Below are positions 19,387-28,197 of a DNA stretch of 64,000 nt, in pieces. Numbering within the stretch: position 1 is the first letter of the stretch; each line of letters starts with the position of its first letter. The notes beneath the pieces were generated by a model, which was not told the origin of the DNA, did no database searches, and saw nothing but the letters and a program-made list of their open reading frames with translations. The stretch covers positions 62,001-126,000 of the forward strand of contig JAMPDQ010000002.1 of NCBI GenBank assembly GCA_023665575.1. The letters are read 5' to 3'. This DNA comes from Candidatus Amulumruptor caecigallinarius. GTDB taxonomy: Bacteria; Bacteroidota; Bacteroidia; Bacteroidales; Muribaculaceae. The position numbers and the translations under genes were made by a program.

Positions 19387-19424
19387 GAATGGCTGAACAG
19401 AGGTTTTGGCCATTCATTTTTTAA
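19387..19424 (+). promoter_or_regulatory. Possible tnaA leader: 11-codon Trp-Pro ORF within a terminator-like hairpin
   Basis: ATG at 19389 opens an 11-codon ORF reading MAEQRFWPFIF with a stop at 19422-19424. Overlapping it, GAATGGC (19387-19393) pairs with GCCATTC (19409-19415), followed by ATTTTTT, like an intrinsic terminator. A Trp codon followed by Pro in a short ORF ahead of tryptophanase recalls the TnaC leader of E. coli, which also contains Trp and Pro. The ATG lies only 3 bases after the -7 box, so translation would have to be leaderless, or transcription must start further upstream. Confidence 0.35.
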
Positions 19425-19496
19425 TTCACTATAAATATCAAAACAGCAAGCTCGTACAATATATAAATTGCAGAGCACTAACCTAAAAATCATATC

Positions 19497-20870
19497 ATGG
19501 AACTACCATTCGCAGAATCTTGGAAAATCAAGATGGTTGAACCTATTAAGAAGAGCACCAGAGAAGAACGTGAGAAATGGCTCAAAGATGCTCACTACAA
19601 CACATTTATGCTCCGCTCGGAGTATGTATATATAGACTGTCTCACCGACTCCGGCACGGGTGCAATGTCCGACCGCCAGTGGGCGGCAATGATGACCGGC
19701 GATGAATCATATGCCGGAGCCCGCTCATTCTATGAGCTGAAAGATGTGATTGGGAAAATCACCGGCTTCGAATATGTTATTCCCACCCACCAGGGTCGTG
19801 CAGCCGAGAATGTTCTTTTCTCCCACCTTGTAAAAGCCGGAGACATTGTGCCGGGCAACTCACACTTCGACACCACCAAGGGCCACATCGAGAGCAGGAA
19901 AGCTTTTGCGGTTGACTGCACGGTCGATGAGGCAAAAAACACTCAGTTGGAAGTGCCTTTCAAAGGGAATGTAGACCTTGACAAGCTTGACAAATGTCTC
20001 GCAGAAAATGCCGACAAAGTGCCATTCATCATTGTGACCATCACTAACAATACAGCCGGCGGGCAGCCCGTATCCATGGAGAATCTTCGCGGGGTGCGCC
20101 GTATTGCCGACAAATATGGCAAACGAGTGATTTTCGACTCTGCCCGCTTTGCCGAGAACGCATATTTTATCAAGACACGCGAACCGGAATTTAAAGATGC
20201 CACAATTAAGGAAATCTGTCGCGAGATGTTCTCTCTTGCAGATGCAATGACAATGTCATCTAAGAAGGATGGTCTTGTGAACATGGGAGGCTTCATCGCC
20301 ACACGCTGGGAAGACATCTATGAAGGTGCCAAAAGATTTGTGATTCCATTCGAAGGTTTCCTTACATATGGCGGCATGAACGGCCGCGACATGGCCGCTC
20401 TCGCTGTGGGTCTTGACGAGAATACAGAATTCGACATGCTTGAAACCCGCATCAAGCAGGTGGAATATCTCGCCAAGAAGCTCGATGAATATGGCATTCC
20501 CTATCAGCGTCCTGTTGGTGGTCACGCTCTCTTTATTGACGCTGACAAGGTGCTCGACCAGGTGCCCAAGGAGGAATTTCCCGCGCAGCGACTCACAATC
20601 GAGCTTTATCTTGAAGGTGGTGTGAGAGGATGCGAAATCGGATATCTGCTTGCCGACCGTGACCCTGTGACCCGCGAAAACCGATTCGACGGCAACGACT
20701 TCCTTCGCCTCTGCGTGTGCCGCCGCACATATACCGACAATCACATGAATGTGATTGCAGCAGCGCTCAAGAATGTGTATGACCGCCGCCATGAAATCAA
20801 GCACGGCGTGAAAATCAAATGGGAAGCAGAGCTGATGCGCCACTTCACATGTCAATTTGAACTCCTTTAA
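19497..20870 (+). CDS. tnaA: Tryptophanase
   Basis: PLP enzyme splitting tryptophan to indole, pyruvate and ammonia. It has 457 residues, the family length. THQGR near 98 and FDSARFAENA near 216 are present, and the PLP lysine is K257 in SSKKDG. The substrate-side motif reads VRGCEIG, with Ile where tyrosine phenol-lyase has Arg, which favours tryptophanase over the lyase. It stands alone, with no tnaB permease beside it. Its stop codon TAA is immediately followed by a GAGTCTGTTT repeat and then a terminator. Confidence 0.93.
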   Translation: MELPFAESWKIKMVEPIKKSTREEREKWLKDAHYNTFMLRSEYVYIDCLTDSGTGAMSDRQWAAMMTGDESYAGARSFYELKDVIGKITGFEYVIPTHQGRAAENVLFSHLVKAGDIVPGNSHFDTTKGHIESRKAFAVDCTVDEAKNTQLEVPFKGNVDLDKLDKCLAENADKVPFIIVTITNNTAGGQPVSMENLRGVRRIADKYGKRVIFDSARFAENAYFIKTREPEFKDATIKEICREMFSLADAMTMSSKKDGLVNMGGFIATRWEDIYEGAKRFVIPFEGFLTYGGMNGRDMAALAVGLDENTEFDMLETRIKQVEYLAKKLDEYGIPYQRPVGGHALFIDADKVLDQVPKEEFPAQRLTIELYLEGGVRGCEIGYLLADRDPVTRENRFDGNDFLRLCVCRRTYTDNHMNVIAAALKNVYDRRHEIKHGVKIKWEAELMRHFTCQFELL

Positions 20871-20903
20871 GAGTCTGTTTTAGGCTCCATTTCATAATAT
20901 TCA
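20871..20903 (+). repeat. Dispersed repeat copy directly after the tnaA stop
   Basis: GAGTCTGTTTTAGG and CTCCATTTCATAATA follow the TAA stop without a gap, as a diverged copy of the family core. Confidence 0.55.
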
Positions 20904-20905
20904 AT

Positions 20906-20937
20906 AAAAAAAGCTGCCCGAACGGACAGCTTTTTTT
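20906..20937. terminator. Bidirectional terminator between tnaA and purT
   Basis: AAAGCTGCCCG (20910-20920) pairs with CGGACAGCTTT (20923-20933) with one mismatch, with A-run and T-run on the two sides. It serves tnaA (plus) and purT (minus), which converge here. Confidence 0.9.
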
Positions 20938-20954
20938 ATGAGATTTTATGGAGC

Positions 20955-22139
20955 TTATCTGCAGTCTATTTTTATTTCCGCTGCGGCGCGCTCCACTTTG
21001 TCGCAGGCTTCTTCAACAGTGTTGCCTGTGGCGAGCATCACTCCCATGCGGCGGTGTCCGTTGACCTCCGGCTTGCCAAACACGCGCATGTCGGTGCCTT
21101 CGATAGTCAGAGCCTTCTCCATACCTGAGAATACAATGTCTTTTGAATTGCCGTAAGCCAGCATGGCGCGTGAGGCCGAGGGCCCATAGAATCTGATTTC
21201 GGGGATTGGAAGACCAAGCAGAGCCCGCACATGAAGTGCAAATTCGCTGAGATGCTGCGAAATCAGAGTCACCATGCCGGTGTCGTGCGGACGTGGCGAC
21301 ACTTCTGAAAAAATCACATCATCACCTTTGATAAAGAGTTCCACTCCGAAAATGCCATATCCTCCGAGAGCATCTGTGATTTTTCTTGCAATTTCTTCGG
21401 CTTTCTGTAATGCTGTTGCCGACATATGCTGCGGCTGCCAACTGCGCCGATAGTCGCCATCTTCCTGATAATGGCCGATGGGCTCGCAGAAACTTGTTCC
21501 ACCGATATGACGCACGGTAAGGAGAGTGATTTCATAATCGAAATCAACAAAGCCCTCTACGATTACAGCGCCTCCACCGGCACGTCCGCCCTCTTGAGCC
21601 TCCTTCCAGGCATGCGCAATCTGCGACTCCTCGCGCACGAGGCTCTGGCCATGTCCCGACGAGCTCATCACCGGCTTAACCACGCAGGGCAGGCCGATGC
21701 GGCAGACAGCCTCGCGGAATTCGGTTTCAGTTTCTGCAAATTTAAAAGGAGAAGTGGGGAGATGCAGTTCAACCGCAGCGAGGTTTCTGATTTCCCGGCG
21801 GTTCATCGTGATAAAGGTGGCTCGGGCGGTAGGCACCACATTCCATCCTTCCTTTTCAAGAGCGATAAGGGTGGGCGTGGCGATAGCTTCTATTTCCGGT
21901 ATGATATAATCGGGTTTTTCGGTTTCTACTATGCGGCGCAGGGCATCGCCATCGAGCATAGACACAACGATGGCTCTGTTTGCCACCTGCATTGCCGGAG
22001 CATTGGCATATTTGTCGAGCGCCACAACCTCCACGCCATAACGCTGGAGTTCGATAGCAACTTCCTTGCCAAGCTCGCCGCTGCCGAGCAGCAAAGCCTT
22101 TTTGCCGGCCGGAGTGAAAGGTGTTCCTAATTCAAGCAT
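20955..22139 (-). CDS. purT: Formate-dependent GAR transformylase
   Basis: Makes formyl-GAR from GAR, ATP and free formate, replacing folate-dependent PurN. The open frame extends to 22232, but the family start [19 protein letters not shown] begins at 22139, giving 394 residues (E. coli PurT has 392). GSGELGKE lies near 20. The ATP-grasp domain includes [14 protein letters not shown] near 153 and [27 protein letters not shown] near 265-291. The adjoining minus-strand oxalate operon produces formate, so local supply is plausible. It also fills the GAR step missing from the main purine array. Confidence 0.96.
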   Translation of the reverse strand: MLELGTPFTPAGKKALLLGSGELGKEVAIELQRYGVEVVALDKYANAPAMQVANRAIVVSMLDGDALRRIVETEKPDYIIPEIEAIATPTLIALEKEGWNVVPTARATFITMNRREIRNLAAVELHLPTSPFKFAETETEFREAVCRIGLPCVVKPVMSSSGHGQSLVREESQIAHAWKEAQEGGRAGGGAVIVEGFVDFDYEITLLTVRHIGGTSFCEPIGHYQEDGDYRRSWQPQHMSATALQKAEEIARKITDALGGYGIFGVELFIKGDDVIFSEVSPRPHDTGMVTLISQHLSEFALHVRALLGLPIPEIRFYGPSASRAMLAYGNSKDIVFSGMEKALTIEGTDMRVFGKPEVNGHRRMGVMLATGNTVEEACDKVERAAAEIKIDCR

Positions 22140-22332
22140 ATACTTATGAGTTGATGAGTTGATGAGATGAGGAGATGATTCATATGAATAGTATTTCAAA
22201 TGGCATTGACAGCGCAATGGGGTCAATTGCAACTGAAAAGCCTATTGAAATCATATCGGAGAAAGTGATTAGCAATGCCTTAACTAATTTGCACATCCTA
22301 CTTATGTCTGCAAAGTTAATCAAAAACCACAA

Positions 22333-22372
22333 CACTAATAGTCTGTTTCATAAAAAATTTAACATTAGTGGC
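22333..22372 (+). repeat. Dispersed repeat, partial copy
   Basis: AGTCTGTTTCATAAAAAATTTAACATTAG matches the left end of the longer copy at 59281, including the TTTAACATTAG extension. It is itself flanked by CACTAAT and ATTAGTG, which are complementary. Confidence 0.65.
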
Positions 22373-22381
22373 CTAAAAAAT

Positions 22382-22415
22382 AAATGCTCGCGGGCTAGCA
22401 TGCCTGCGAGCATTT
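22382..22415 (-). terminator. Terminator of the oxalate operon
   Basis: AAATGCTCGC (22382-22391) pairs with GCGAGCATTT (22406-22415). Read on the minus strand, the hairpin is followed by ATTTATTTTTT. It lies about 135 bases past the stop of the AEC permease gene. The bases between it and that stop hold no gene I can see. Confidence 0.8.
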
Positions 22416-22549
22416 TCAAACATTGAAAGTCAGAATCCAACCTCTATTTCCCCAAAGGGACGGAGATTATAATTTCGATTGGTTTTGCGGGAATTCTTCC
22501 GACACTACAAGAATATATTGATGATGGTTGCACTCCATAAACAAATTGA

Positions 22550-23515
22550 TTATAACGACTTAAGACACATGTCGGTAACCCAGATCCAGAGCGGGCAGAA
22601 CCCGATGAAGAGGATCACAGAGAGAGTAAGCGATGACGTGCCTGTTGCTACGTATGTGTCATATTCATCTGCAATAATGATGCCGGAGAATGCCGGGGGA
22701 AGGGCAGCCGCCACAACGAGCATCTTGAGGTTGAGTGGATCCATGTGGAAGAGCAGACCAAGCAAAAGCACCACGAGCGGCATCACAATCATCTTCATGA
22801 TAGAGCCGAGCACGGCCTGCCAGTTGATTTTCACAGTGATTGCGGAAAGTGTGATACCGGCGGAGAACACTGCCATAGAGGCGTTGGCCTTGGCAATCAG
22901 GTCGAACGACGGGCTGAGCCATGCAGGCCATTTGAGGCCGCAAAGCACGAGCACAACGGCCAGGATAGGCGCCCAGGCCACTGGCTGTGCCAGCGCGTGG
23001 AGCACAGGCTTCCAGGCTGATTCTTTCTTTGAAGATCCGGGATTTTGTTTCTCCAATGACGAATTCATCAGCGAAAGACCCACCGGGATACCCACGGCGT
23101 TGACCACGATGCCGACGATGGCCACAACGAGCGCCACAGCCGGAGTTGTGCCGAAGATAGGCTCCAGCACGGCAAAGCCGAGGAATCCAATTGTAGGTGA
23201 GCCGGAGATCAAGGCCGACACAGCGGCATCGGCACCGGTGTTTTTCTTAAACATCCGGAACACAAAATAGACCAACATGAAACACCCCATTATACCCAGC
23301 AAAGAAACCAGAGACAACTTGAGATCTTTCGCCAAATCCTCGCGAGTGGCCTGAACAATCGATACAAACAAAGCGGCCGGCAAAGCGTAGTCAAGCACTA
23401 CCTTGTTGAATTTTTTTGCATCCTCCCCTGTGAATGCCTTCTTTTTACCGGCAATGAATCCGGCGAGCATCACAACGATGATAGGGACAATAGCATATAA
23501 TAATATATGTTCCAT
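22550..23515 (-). CDS. AEC-family permease (oxalate operon)
   Basis: Polytopic inner-membrane protein of 321 residues, with about ten hydrophobic helices and a polar loop near 150-170. It resembles the auxin efflux carrier family, which includes E. coli YfdV, encoded beside the frc and oxc homologues yfdW and yfdU. I infer transport of oxalate, formate or a related carboxylate, but substrate cannot be read from sequence. The frame opens at 23539, but MEHILLYAIVPIIVV at 23515 is the natural start. It is the third gene of the operon, 85 bases after oxc. Confidence 0.85.
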   Translation of the reverse strand: MEHILLYAIVPIIVVMLAGFIAGKKKAFTGEDAKKFNKVVLDYALPAALFVSIVQATREDLAKDLKLSLVSLLGIMGCFMLVYFVFRMFKKNTGADAAVSALISGSPTIGFLGFAVLEPIFGTTPAVALVVAIVGIVVNAVGIPVGLSLMNSSLEKQNPGSSKKESAWKPVLHALAQPVAWAPILAVVLVLCGLKWPAWLSPSFDLIAKANASMAVFSAGITLSAITVKINWQAVLGSIMKMIVMPLVVLLLGLLFHMDPLNLKMLVVAAALPPAFSGIIIADEYDTYVATGTSSLTLSVILFIGFCPLWIWVTDMCLKSL

Positions 23516-23563
23516 AATATATTTTTTAATAGTTAGCAATATGTAACCATAGAATCCGGGCTT

Positions 23564-23588
23564 CCCCTCAGATATAAAATCCGAGGGG
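23564..23588 (-). promoter_or_regulatory. Hairpin between oxc and the AEC permease gene
   Basis: CCCCTC and GAGGGG form a short stem just after the oxc stop. It could moderate read-through or stabilise the upstream message; the evidence is weak. Confidence 0.35.
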
Positions 23589-23600
23589 CGCTGCGCTGTA

Positions 23601-25337
23601 TTAAACGGTTATCTTCTGTAGCGGGGTAGGATTCAGATATCCGATATGGCCTGACTCCTTGCCGGAATTATCGGCGAGCTGGATATCAATCACAGTAGGC
23701 CGCTTCGAGGCGATTGAATCGGTGAGAGCCTTTGTGAGCTCATCGGGCGTGGTGACATAATATGCATCTGCACCGAAGGCCTCGCCGATTTTCTCATAGC
23801 GGGCGTTGATATCGAGTGTGGTAGGCGCCGGGTCGGTTGTCTTGTCAAGAGGCACACCAATGCCGTTGTAGATACCACCGTTGTTGAACACAATGATGGT
23901 GATCGGGAGTTTGAAACGGCTCATTGTTGCCACTTCCATGCCGGAGAATCCGAATGCGGAATCGCCCATGACAGCCACAACAGACTTGCCGGTAGAAACC
24001 GCAGCACCGATAGCGGAGCCAACGCCCATACCCATAATTGCCCAAGTGGCGCAGTCAACGCGGTGACGCGGCACGCTCATATCGATAGTGTCACGGGTGT
24101 CATCAAGCGTATTTGCACCTTCGTTCACAAGAATCACCTCCGGGTGAGCCTCCAGAATCGGCTTGATGGCAGCGAGAGCCGACCAGTGAGTCATAGGTGA
24201 AGCCGGGAGAGCATCTTTAAGACGCTGCGCGAATTTCACATTTTTTCCCTTTGTTTCCTCCTGAATAGAGGACACCCATTGCGGGTCGGCACTCATCTTC
24301 TTGCTCTCCATTGCTTCAAGCAAGGCATTCATCGAGAGTTGCAGGTCGCCAACAACCGGAGCTGCGATAGGCACATTCACATCGATTTCCTGCGGCTCAA
24401 CATCGAGTTGTACAAACTTCATGTTAGGGTTCCACTTGCCACGGCCGAAAGAAAGCATCCAGTTGAGCCGCGCGCCAATCATAACCACCACATCCGATTT
24501 CTCCATAATAGTGGAGCGGCAAGAGATAGCGCTCAACGGTCCGTTGTCGGGCATCACGCCCTTACCCATGGATGAGGGGAGATAGGGAATGTTATATTTC
24601 TCAACGAGAGTTTTTATCTGATTCTCAATTCCCGCATAAGCGGCGCCCTTACCAATAAAGATTGCCGGATGCTTTGCATTGGCGAGAATCTCAGCGGCGC
24701 GCTCCACACTCTCTTTGTTAGGGCTGACAGGCGAATAAATATCGATTGGTGTATAGAATAATTTATCAGCCTCTTTTGCATCCATAATTTCAGCGAGTGC
24801 AGGTGTGGTCATGTCAATATAGACACCACCGGGGCGACCACTGACGGCGGCACGATAAGCGCGTGCCACAGCGGAGGGGATATCCTTTGCATGGCTGCAA
24901 CGGAATGCGGCCTTTACGAGGGGCTTTGCGGTGTTAAACTGGTCGAGCTGCTCATACGTGCCCATGTTCATGTCAACCATGGTTGGATCGCTTGCGCCTG
25001 ATATCTGAATCATCGGATAGCAGTTTACATTTGCATTGGCAGTGGCTGTGAGTCCGTTGAGAAATCCGAGCGAAGAGACTGTCATCAGCACACCCGGGGT
25101 GCGGGTGAGAAAACCTTCAGTTGCGGCGGCCATGCCCGCCTGCTGTTCGAAGCGGAATCCCACAAAGCGAATGCCTTGCTGCTGCACAATATAAGCGGCT
25201 TCAGTGATAGGAATACCAACAAGGCCATATACATTTTTGATTCCCATATTCTTTAATGCACGGGCGAGGATATACATGCCGGTGACTTGTTCGGGGAAAT
25301 GGGGAGCCGCGGGAGCGGCATTATTTGTGTTGTTCAT
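23601..25337 (-). CDS. oxc: Oxalyl-CoA decarboxylase
   Basis: ThDP enzyme converting oxalyl-CoA to formyl-CoA and CO2. It has 578 residues (family about 565-570). The N-terminal Pyr domain has the catalytic-type Glu in GFRFEQQAGMAAATEG near 59. The central domain starts near 190. The C-terminal PP domain has the ThDP motif GDSAFG near 458 through NNGGIYNG near 485. It works with the frc product encoded upstream: formyl-CoA passes its CoA to oxalate and free formate is released. It lies between frc and a permease gene on the same strand. Confidence 0.94.
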   Translation of the reverse strand: MNNTNNAAPAAPHFPEQVTGMYILARALKNMGIKNVYGLVGIPITEAAYIVQQQGIRFVGFRFEQQAGMAAATEGFLTRTPGVLMTVSSLGFLNGLTATANANVNCYPMIQISGASDPTMVDMNMGTYEQLDQFNTAKPLVKAAFRCSHAKDIPSAVARAYRAAVSGRPGGVYIDMTTPALAEIMDAKEADKLFYTPIDIYSPVSPNKESVERAAEILANAKHPAIFIGKGAAYAGIENQIKTLVEKYNIPYLPSSMGKGVMPDNGPLSAISCRSTIMEKSDVVVMIGARLNWMLSFGRGKWNPNMKFVQLDVEPQEIDVNVPIAAPVVGDLQLSMNALLEAMESKKMSADPQWVSSIQEETKGKNVKFAQRLKDALPASPMTHWSALAAIKPILEAHPEVILVNEGANTLDDTRDTIDMSVPRHRVDCATWAIMGMGVGSAIGAAVSTGKSVVAVMGDSAFGFSGMEVATMSRFKLPITIIVFNNGGIYNGIGVPLDKTTDPAPTTLDINARYEKIGEAFGADAYYVTTPDELTKALTDSIASKRPTVIDIQLADNSGKESGHIGYLNPTPLQKITV

Positions 25338-25412
25338 AATATAAATGTTTTTTTAATTTCAATTATGATGGAATCCTAACTATAGATCTAACCATAGATA
25401 TGGTAATATATA

Positions 25413-25453
25413 TATTGACGGGCGCGGAACATCTGTCCCCCCGCCCGTCAATA
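25413..25453 (-). promoter_or_regulatory. Strong intergenic hairpin between frc and oxc
   Basis: TATTGACGGGCG (25413-25424) is perfectly complementary to CGCCCGTCAATA (25442-25453). It lies 15 bases past the frc stop. On the minus strand AT-rich sequence follows, without a clean T-run, so partial termination or message stabilisation is likelier than full stop. Confidence 0.55.
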
Positions 25454-25467
25454 ATATTTCAGACGAA

Positions 25468-26778
25468 TTATTTTGCAGGTTTAGGAAGCGGTGCGGTAGT
25501 TCCGTTCTTTGCAAATTCCGCAATCTCATCATCCGTGTATCCGATGCTCTTCAGCACTTCCTCGGTGTTTCCTCCAAGTTCGGGGGCCGGACCATATACA
25601 GGCTGATAATTACTCATAGTGAAGGGACACCCTACAGTTACGAATTCACCGATTTCACCGCCCTGGTTAATCTTGACAAGCGTGTTGCCATCGTAGAGGC
25701 TTTCATCGCTCATAACCTCCTTAGTGGAAAGAACCGGGCCAACAGGCACACCGGCCTTGCCAAGGATGTCAGTGACTTCAAATTTTGTTTTGTCTGCAGT
25801 CCATTCGCCTATACGCTTATAGATAGCATCCTTGTTTTTATCACGGGCGTCAGCCGTGCTGAATTTCGGATCGGTGAGCCAGTCGGTGAAGCCGACAGCG
25901 TTGCAGAAAAGTTCGAAATCCTTCTTGCCGCGCTGGAGCACTATATATACGAAATTGTTTGCATCGACTTCAGAATCAAGACCGCCGGAGGGTTTGCACT
26001 TATAAGTCCAGCCAAGCACGCCACCACCTTCGATATTACCTGAACGGGGCACACAATCACCAAATTTTCCATTAGGATATTGCGGGAACTGAGTCAGATA
26101 GCCGAGCTTGTCAAGGGTGAGCTGGTCACGTGTTTTGATACGGCATAGGTTAAGGCAGGCATTGTGCATTGACTGATAAACAAAGCAACCTTCGCCTGTG
26201 CGTTCGCGCTGTTGCAAAGCGGCGAGCAAACCAATCAGCAAGTGCATGCCGGTGTTAGAATCGCCAAGAGCGGCACCACTCTGAGTAGGCACATTGTATT
26301 CGCCGTCATACCATCCGGTTGTTGAAGCGGCAGCGGCAGTAACCTGAGCAATAGGCTCATAAGCCTTTAGATCTTTATATTTGGAAGATTCCGGGAAACC
26401 CTTGATAGTGCCGTAGATACATTTGGGATTGAGTTTATGCACAACATCCCAGCTGAAACCGAGTTTATCCATTGCCCCCGGGTGCAGATTCTCCACAAAT
26501 ATATCGCAATTCTTGATTAATTTGGTAAGGATTTTGGCACCATCGGGAGTTTTGGCATCCAGAGTAAGAGACTTCTTATCAGAATTCAACTGCAGATAAT
26601 AATAGCTTGGGAGGTTGGGATTAAACTGTAATTCCTTTCTTGTTGCGTCGCCGACACCGGGGCGCTCGATTTTGATAACATCGGCTCCGAGCCATGCAAG
26701 CATCTGCGTGCATGAAGGGCCGGATTGAACTTCTGTAAAATCAACTACTTTGATTCCTTGAAGAGGTGCTGTGTTCAT
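25468..26778 (-). CDS. frc: Formyl-CoA:oxalate CoA-transferase
   Basis: Class III CoA-transferase exchanging CoA from formyl-CoA to oxalate, giving oxalyl-CoA and formate. It has 436 residues (family about 428). The start MNTAPLQGIKVVDFTEVQSGP and GADVIKIERPGVGD near 30-43 are typical. The catalytic Asp is D173 in SGAALGDSNTGMH. With oxc it forms the complete oxalate catabolic cycle. It is first in the operon. I see no clear TAnnTTTG promoter in the 284 bases upstream, which hold a palindromic repeat and the tRNA-Pro terminator. Confidence 0.94.
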   Translation of the reverse strand: MNTAPLQGIKVVDFTEVQSGPSCTQMLAWLGADVIKIERPGVGDATRKELQFNPNLPSYYYLQLNSDKKSLTLDAKTPDGAKILTKLIKNCDIFVENLHPGAMDKLGFSWDVVHKLNPKCIYGTIKGFPESSKYKDLKAYEPIAQVTAAAASTTGWYDGEYNVPTQSGAALGDSNTGMHLLIGLLAALQQRERTGEGCFVYQSMHNACLNLCRIKTRDQLTLDKLGYLTQFPQYPNGKFGDCVPRSGNIEGGGVLGWTYKCKPSGGLDSEVDANNFVYIVLQRGKKDFELFCNAVGFTDWLTDPKFSTADARDKNKDAIYKRIGEWTADKTKFEVTDILGKAGVPVGPVLSTKEVMSDESLYDGNTLVKINQGGEIGEFVTVGCPFTMSNYQPVYGPAPELGGNTEEVLKSIGYTDDEIAEFAKNGTTAPLPKPAK

Positions 26779-26913
26779 AGTATTGACAATTTTTAATTAG
26801 TAATTTCCATTGATAATTGTTGCATGCAGCTATATCAAACTGCTATATAATAAACACACGCAAGGGATAAAAGTTCGTTATTCAGAATCTGCCGGAAGTA
26901 TTGTGCGGGATTA

Positions 26914-26966
26914 AGGCCCCGTCTCATAAAATTAGCGACCGTTATTTTATATGAAACAGACTCTTA
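26914..26966. repeat. Dispersed palindromic repeat, minimal two-arm copy
   Basis: GGCCCCGTCTCATAAAAT and ATTTTATATGAAACAGACTCTTA face each other with only GCGACCGTT-like sequence between. It is flanked by TTAA and TTAG, possibly a short target duplication. This is the clearest minimal form of the element. Confidence 0.75.
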
Positions 26967-27010
26967 GCTACCCAAGAATAATAAAAGGCAGAAACTTGTC
27001 TGAATGAATA

Positions 27011-27057
27011 AAAAAGAGTTTTATAATCTCTAATTCGATGATTATAAAACTCTTTTT
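27011..27057 (-). terminator. Perfect 18-bp terminator of tRNA-Pro
   Basis: The 18 bases at 27011-27028 are exactly complementary to 27040-27057, with an 11-nt loop and A/T-rich ends. It lies 6 bases past the tRNA 3' end on the minus strand. Confidence 0.85.
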
Positions 27058-27062
27058 AAAAG

Positions 27063-27137
27063 TCGGGGTGACAAGATTCGAACTTGCGACCACACGCCCC
27101 CCAGACGCGTACTCTAACCGGGCTGAGCTACACCCCG
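27063..27137 (-). tRNA. tRNA-Pro (anticodon GGG)
   Basis: The acceptor stem CGGGGTG pairs with CACCCCG. The D-stem is GCTC/GAGT, the anticodon loop CTGGGGG gives GGG, and the T-arm is GCAAG-TTCGAAT-CTTGT. The discriminator is A, and CCA is not encoded. Confidence 0.93.
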
Positions 27138-27248
27138 AATGGATTGCGCTTTTGGATTCAAAACAGATTGCCTCCTCAAAGCGAGTGCAAAGGTAACACA
27201 TTATTTTATTTGATGCAAATTTTTGCTGATTTTTTTTTATTTTTGCGC

Positions 27249-27914
27249 ATGAAATATTTTTGGAAAGGGATTTTGGCCGGTGTTTCAATAAGCATTGGCG
27301 GCACAATTTTTTTAAAAGTCGGTGGGATTGCCGGCACGATATTGTTTTCAATCGGACTTATTGCAGTGGTGAGCCTCGGGCTTAACCTATTCACCGGAAA
27401 ATCGCAGTTTGTTTGGGGCATGCCACGCGTGAAACAAACTGATGTCAACACATATGGATGGCTGTTGGGCATTCTTGCACTCAACTTTTGCGGATGCATG
27501 CTCATGGCAGTGCTTATGGGTTCGGCCGAAATTCGGGAGGCCGCCACGACCATAATCGACAAACGCCTGCTCTCCCCCTTTTGGAAAAACGGACTTCTCG
27601 CTATTGGATGCGGCTATTTGATGACACTGGCAGTGCAGGGAGCTTCGAGAAAAAATTGGCTGCCGCTATTATTTGGTGTGCCGGCCTTCATATGTTGCGG
27701 ATTTCCACATTGCGTGGCCGACGCATATTATATGTGTTGCCTGCCTAAAGAATATATTTTAGGACACATCGGCGAATTGACATCATTCTATGCAGCAATT
27801 GTGATCGGCAATTTTTTAGGCTGCAATGCCTACAGACTTACGTCTTCGGCGGAAACATCAGGCCGGACTGCTGTTTCTGAAGAAAAAGAGACTATGCGGA
27901 AAGAAATTTTTTAG
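27249..27914 (+). CDS. Formate/nitrite transporter (FNT) family protein
   Basis: Inner-membrane channel of 221 residues with about six hydrophobic segments. The N-terminal GILAGVSISIGGTIFLKVGG matches the first FNT helix, and GFPHCVADAYY near 155 corresponds to the FocA GFEHSIANM helix with its central His. Members carry formate, nitrite or hydrosulfide. Formate is favoured here by the neighbouring oxalate operon and purT. The frame is open back across the tRNA; the ATG at 27249 is chosen because the upstream part overlaps the tRNA. A TATTTTTG box ends 3 bases before that ATG. The C-terminal tail after 205 is polar. Confidence 0.82.
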   Translation: MKYFWKGILAGVSISIGGTIFLKVGGIAGTILFSIGLIAVVSLGLNLFTGKSQFVWGMPRVKQTDVNTYGWLLGILALNFCGCMLMAVLMGSAEIREAATTIIDKRLLSPFWKNGLLAIGCGYLMTLAVQGASRKNWLPLLFGVPAFICCGFPHCVADAYYMCCLPKEYILGHIGELTSFYAAIVIGNFLGCNAYRLTSSAETSGRTAVSEEKETMRKEIF

Positions 27915-27986
27915 AATTGATTTTCAAACGCTTAATTCAGAGAAATTAGATTATTCTAAAAAAAAGACAAAAATTTTTCAAAAATA

Positions 27987-28018
27987 TTTGGAGGATTCAG
28001 AAAAAGATTATAACTTTG
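27987..28018 (+). promoter_or_regulatory. Promoter of tRNA-Asp
   Basis: TTTG (27987-27990), a 20-nt spacer and TAACTTTG (28011-28018), 50 bases before the tRNA. It fits the Bacteroidota consensus well. Confidence 0.75.
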
Positions 28019-28068
28019 CACTCGCAATCGGGAATCAAAGATATAACGGTTGTAAGAGAAATATCCTT

Positions 28069-28142
28069 GGTGCGTTAGTTCAGCTGGTTAGAATACATGC
28101 CTGTCACGCATGGGGTCACGGGTTCGAGTCCCGTACGCACCG
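28069..28142 (+). tRNA. tRNA-Asp (anticodon GTC)
   Basis: The acceptor stem GGTGCGT pairs with ACGCACC. The anticodon arm ATGCCTGTCACGCAT gives GTC, and the T-arm is ACGGG-TTCGAGT-CCCGT. The discriminator is G, with no encoded CCA. Confidence 0.95.
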
Positions 28143-28155
28143 CTGAGGAGAGAGG

Positions 28156-28197
28156 AAGAGCAACAGAGTAAACTTATGTTTCCTGTTGCTCTTTTTT
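28156..28197 (+). terminator. Terminator of tRNA-Asp
   Basis: AAGAGCAACAG (28156-28166) pairs with CTGTTGCTCTT (28183-28193), followed by TTTT. Confidence 0.88.

Noticed and set aside
19497..20870. Tyrosine phenol-lyase as the identity of the PLP lyase
   Set aside because: The key Arg of the lyase motif is Ile here (VRGCEIG) and the FDSARFAENA segment matches tryptophanase.
27084..27248. N-terminal extension of the FNT gene
   Set aside because: It would run through tRNA-Pro on the other strand and adds non-membrane residues before the first FNT helix.
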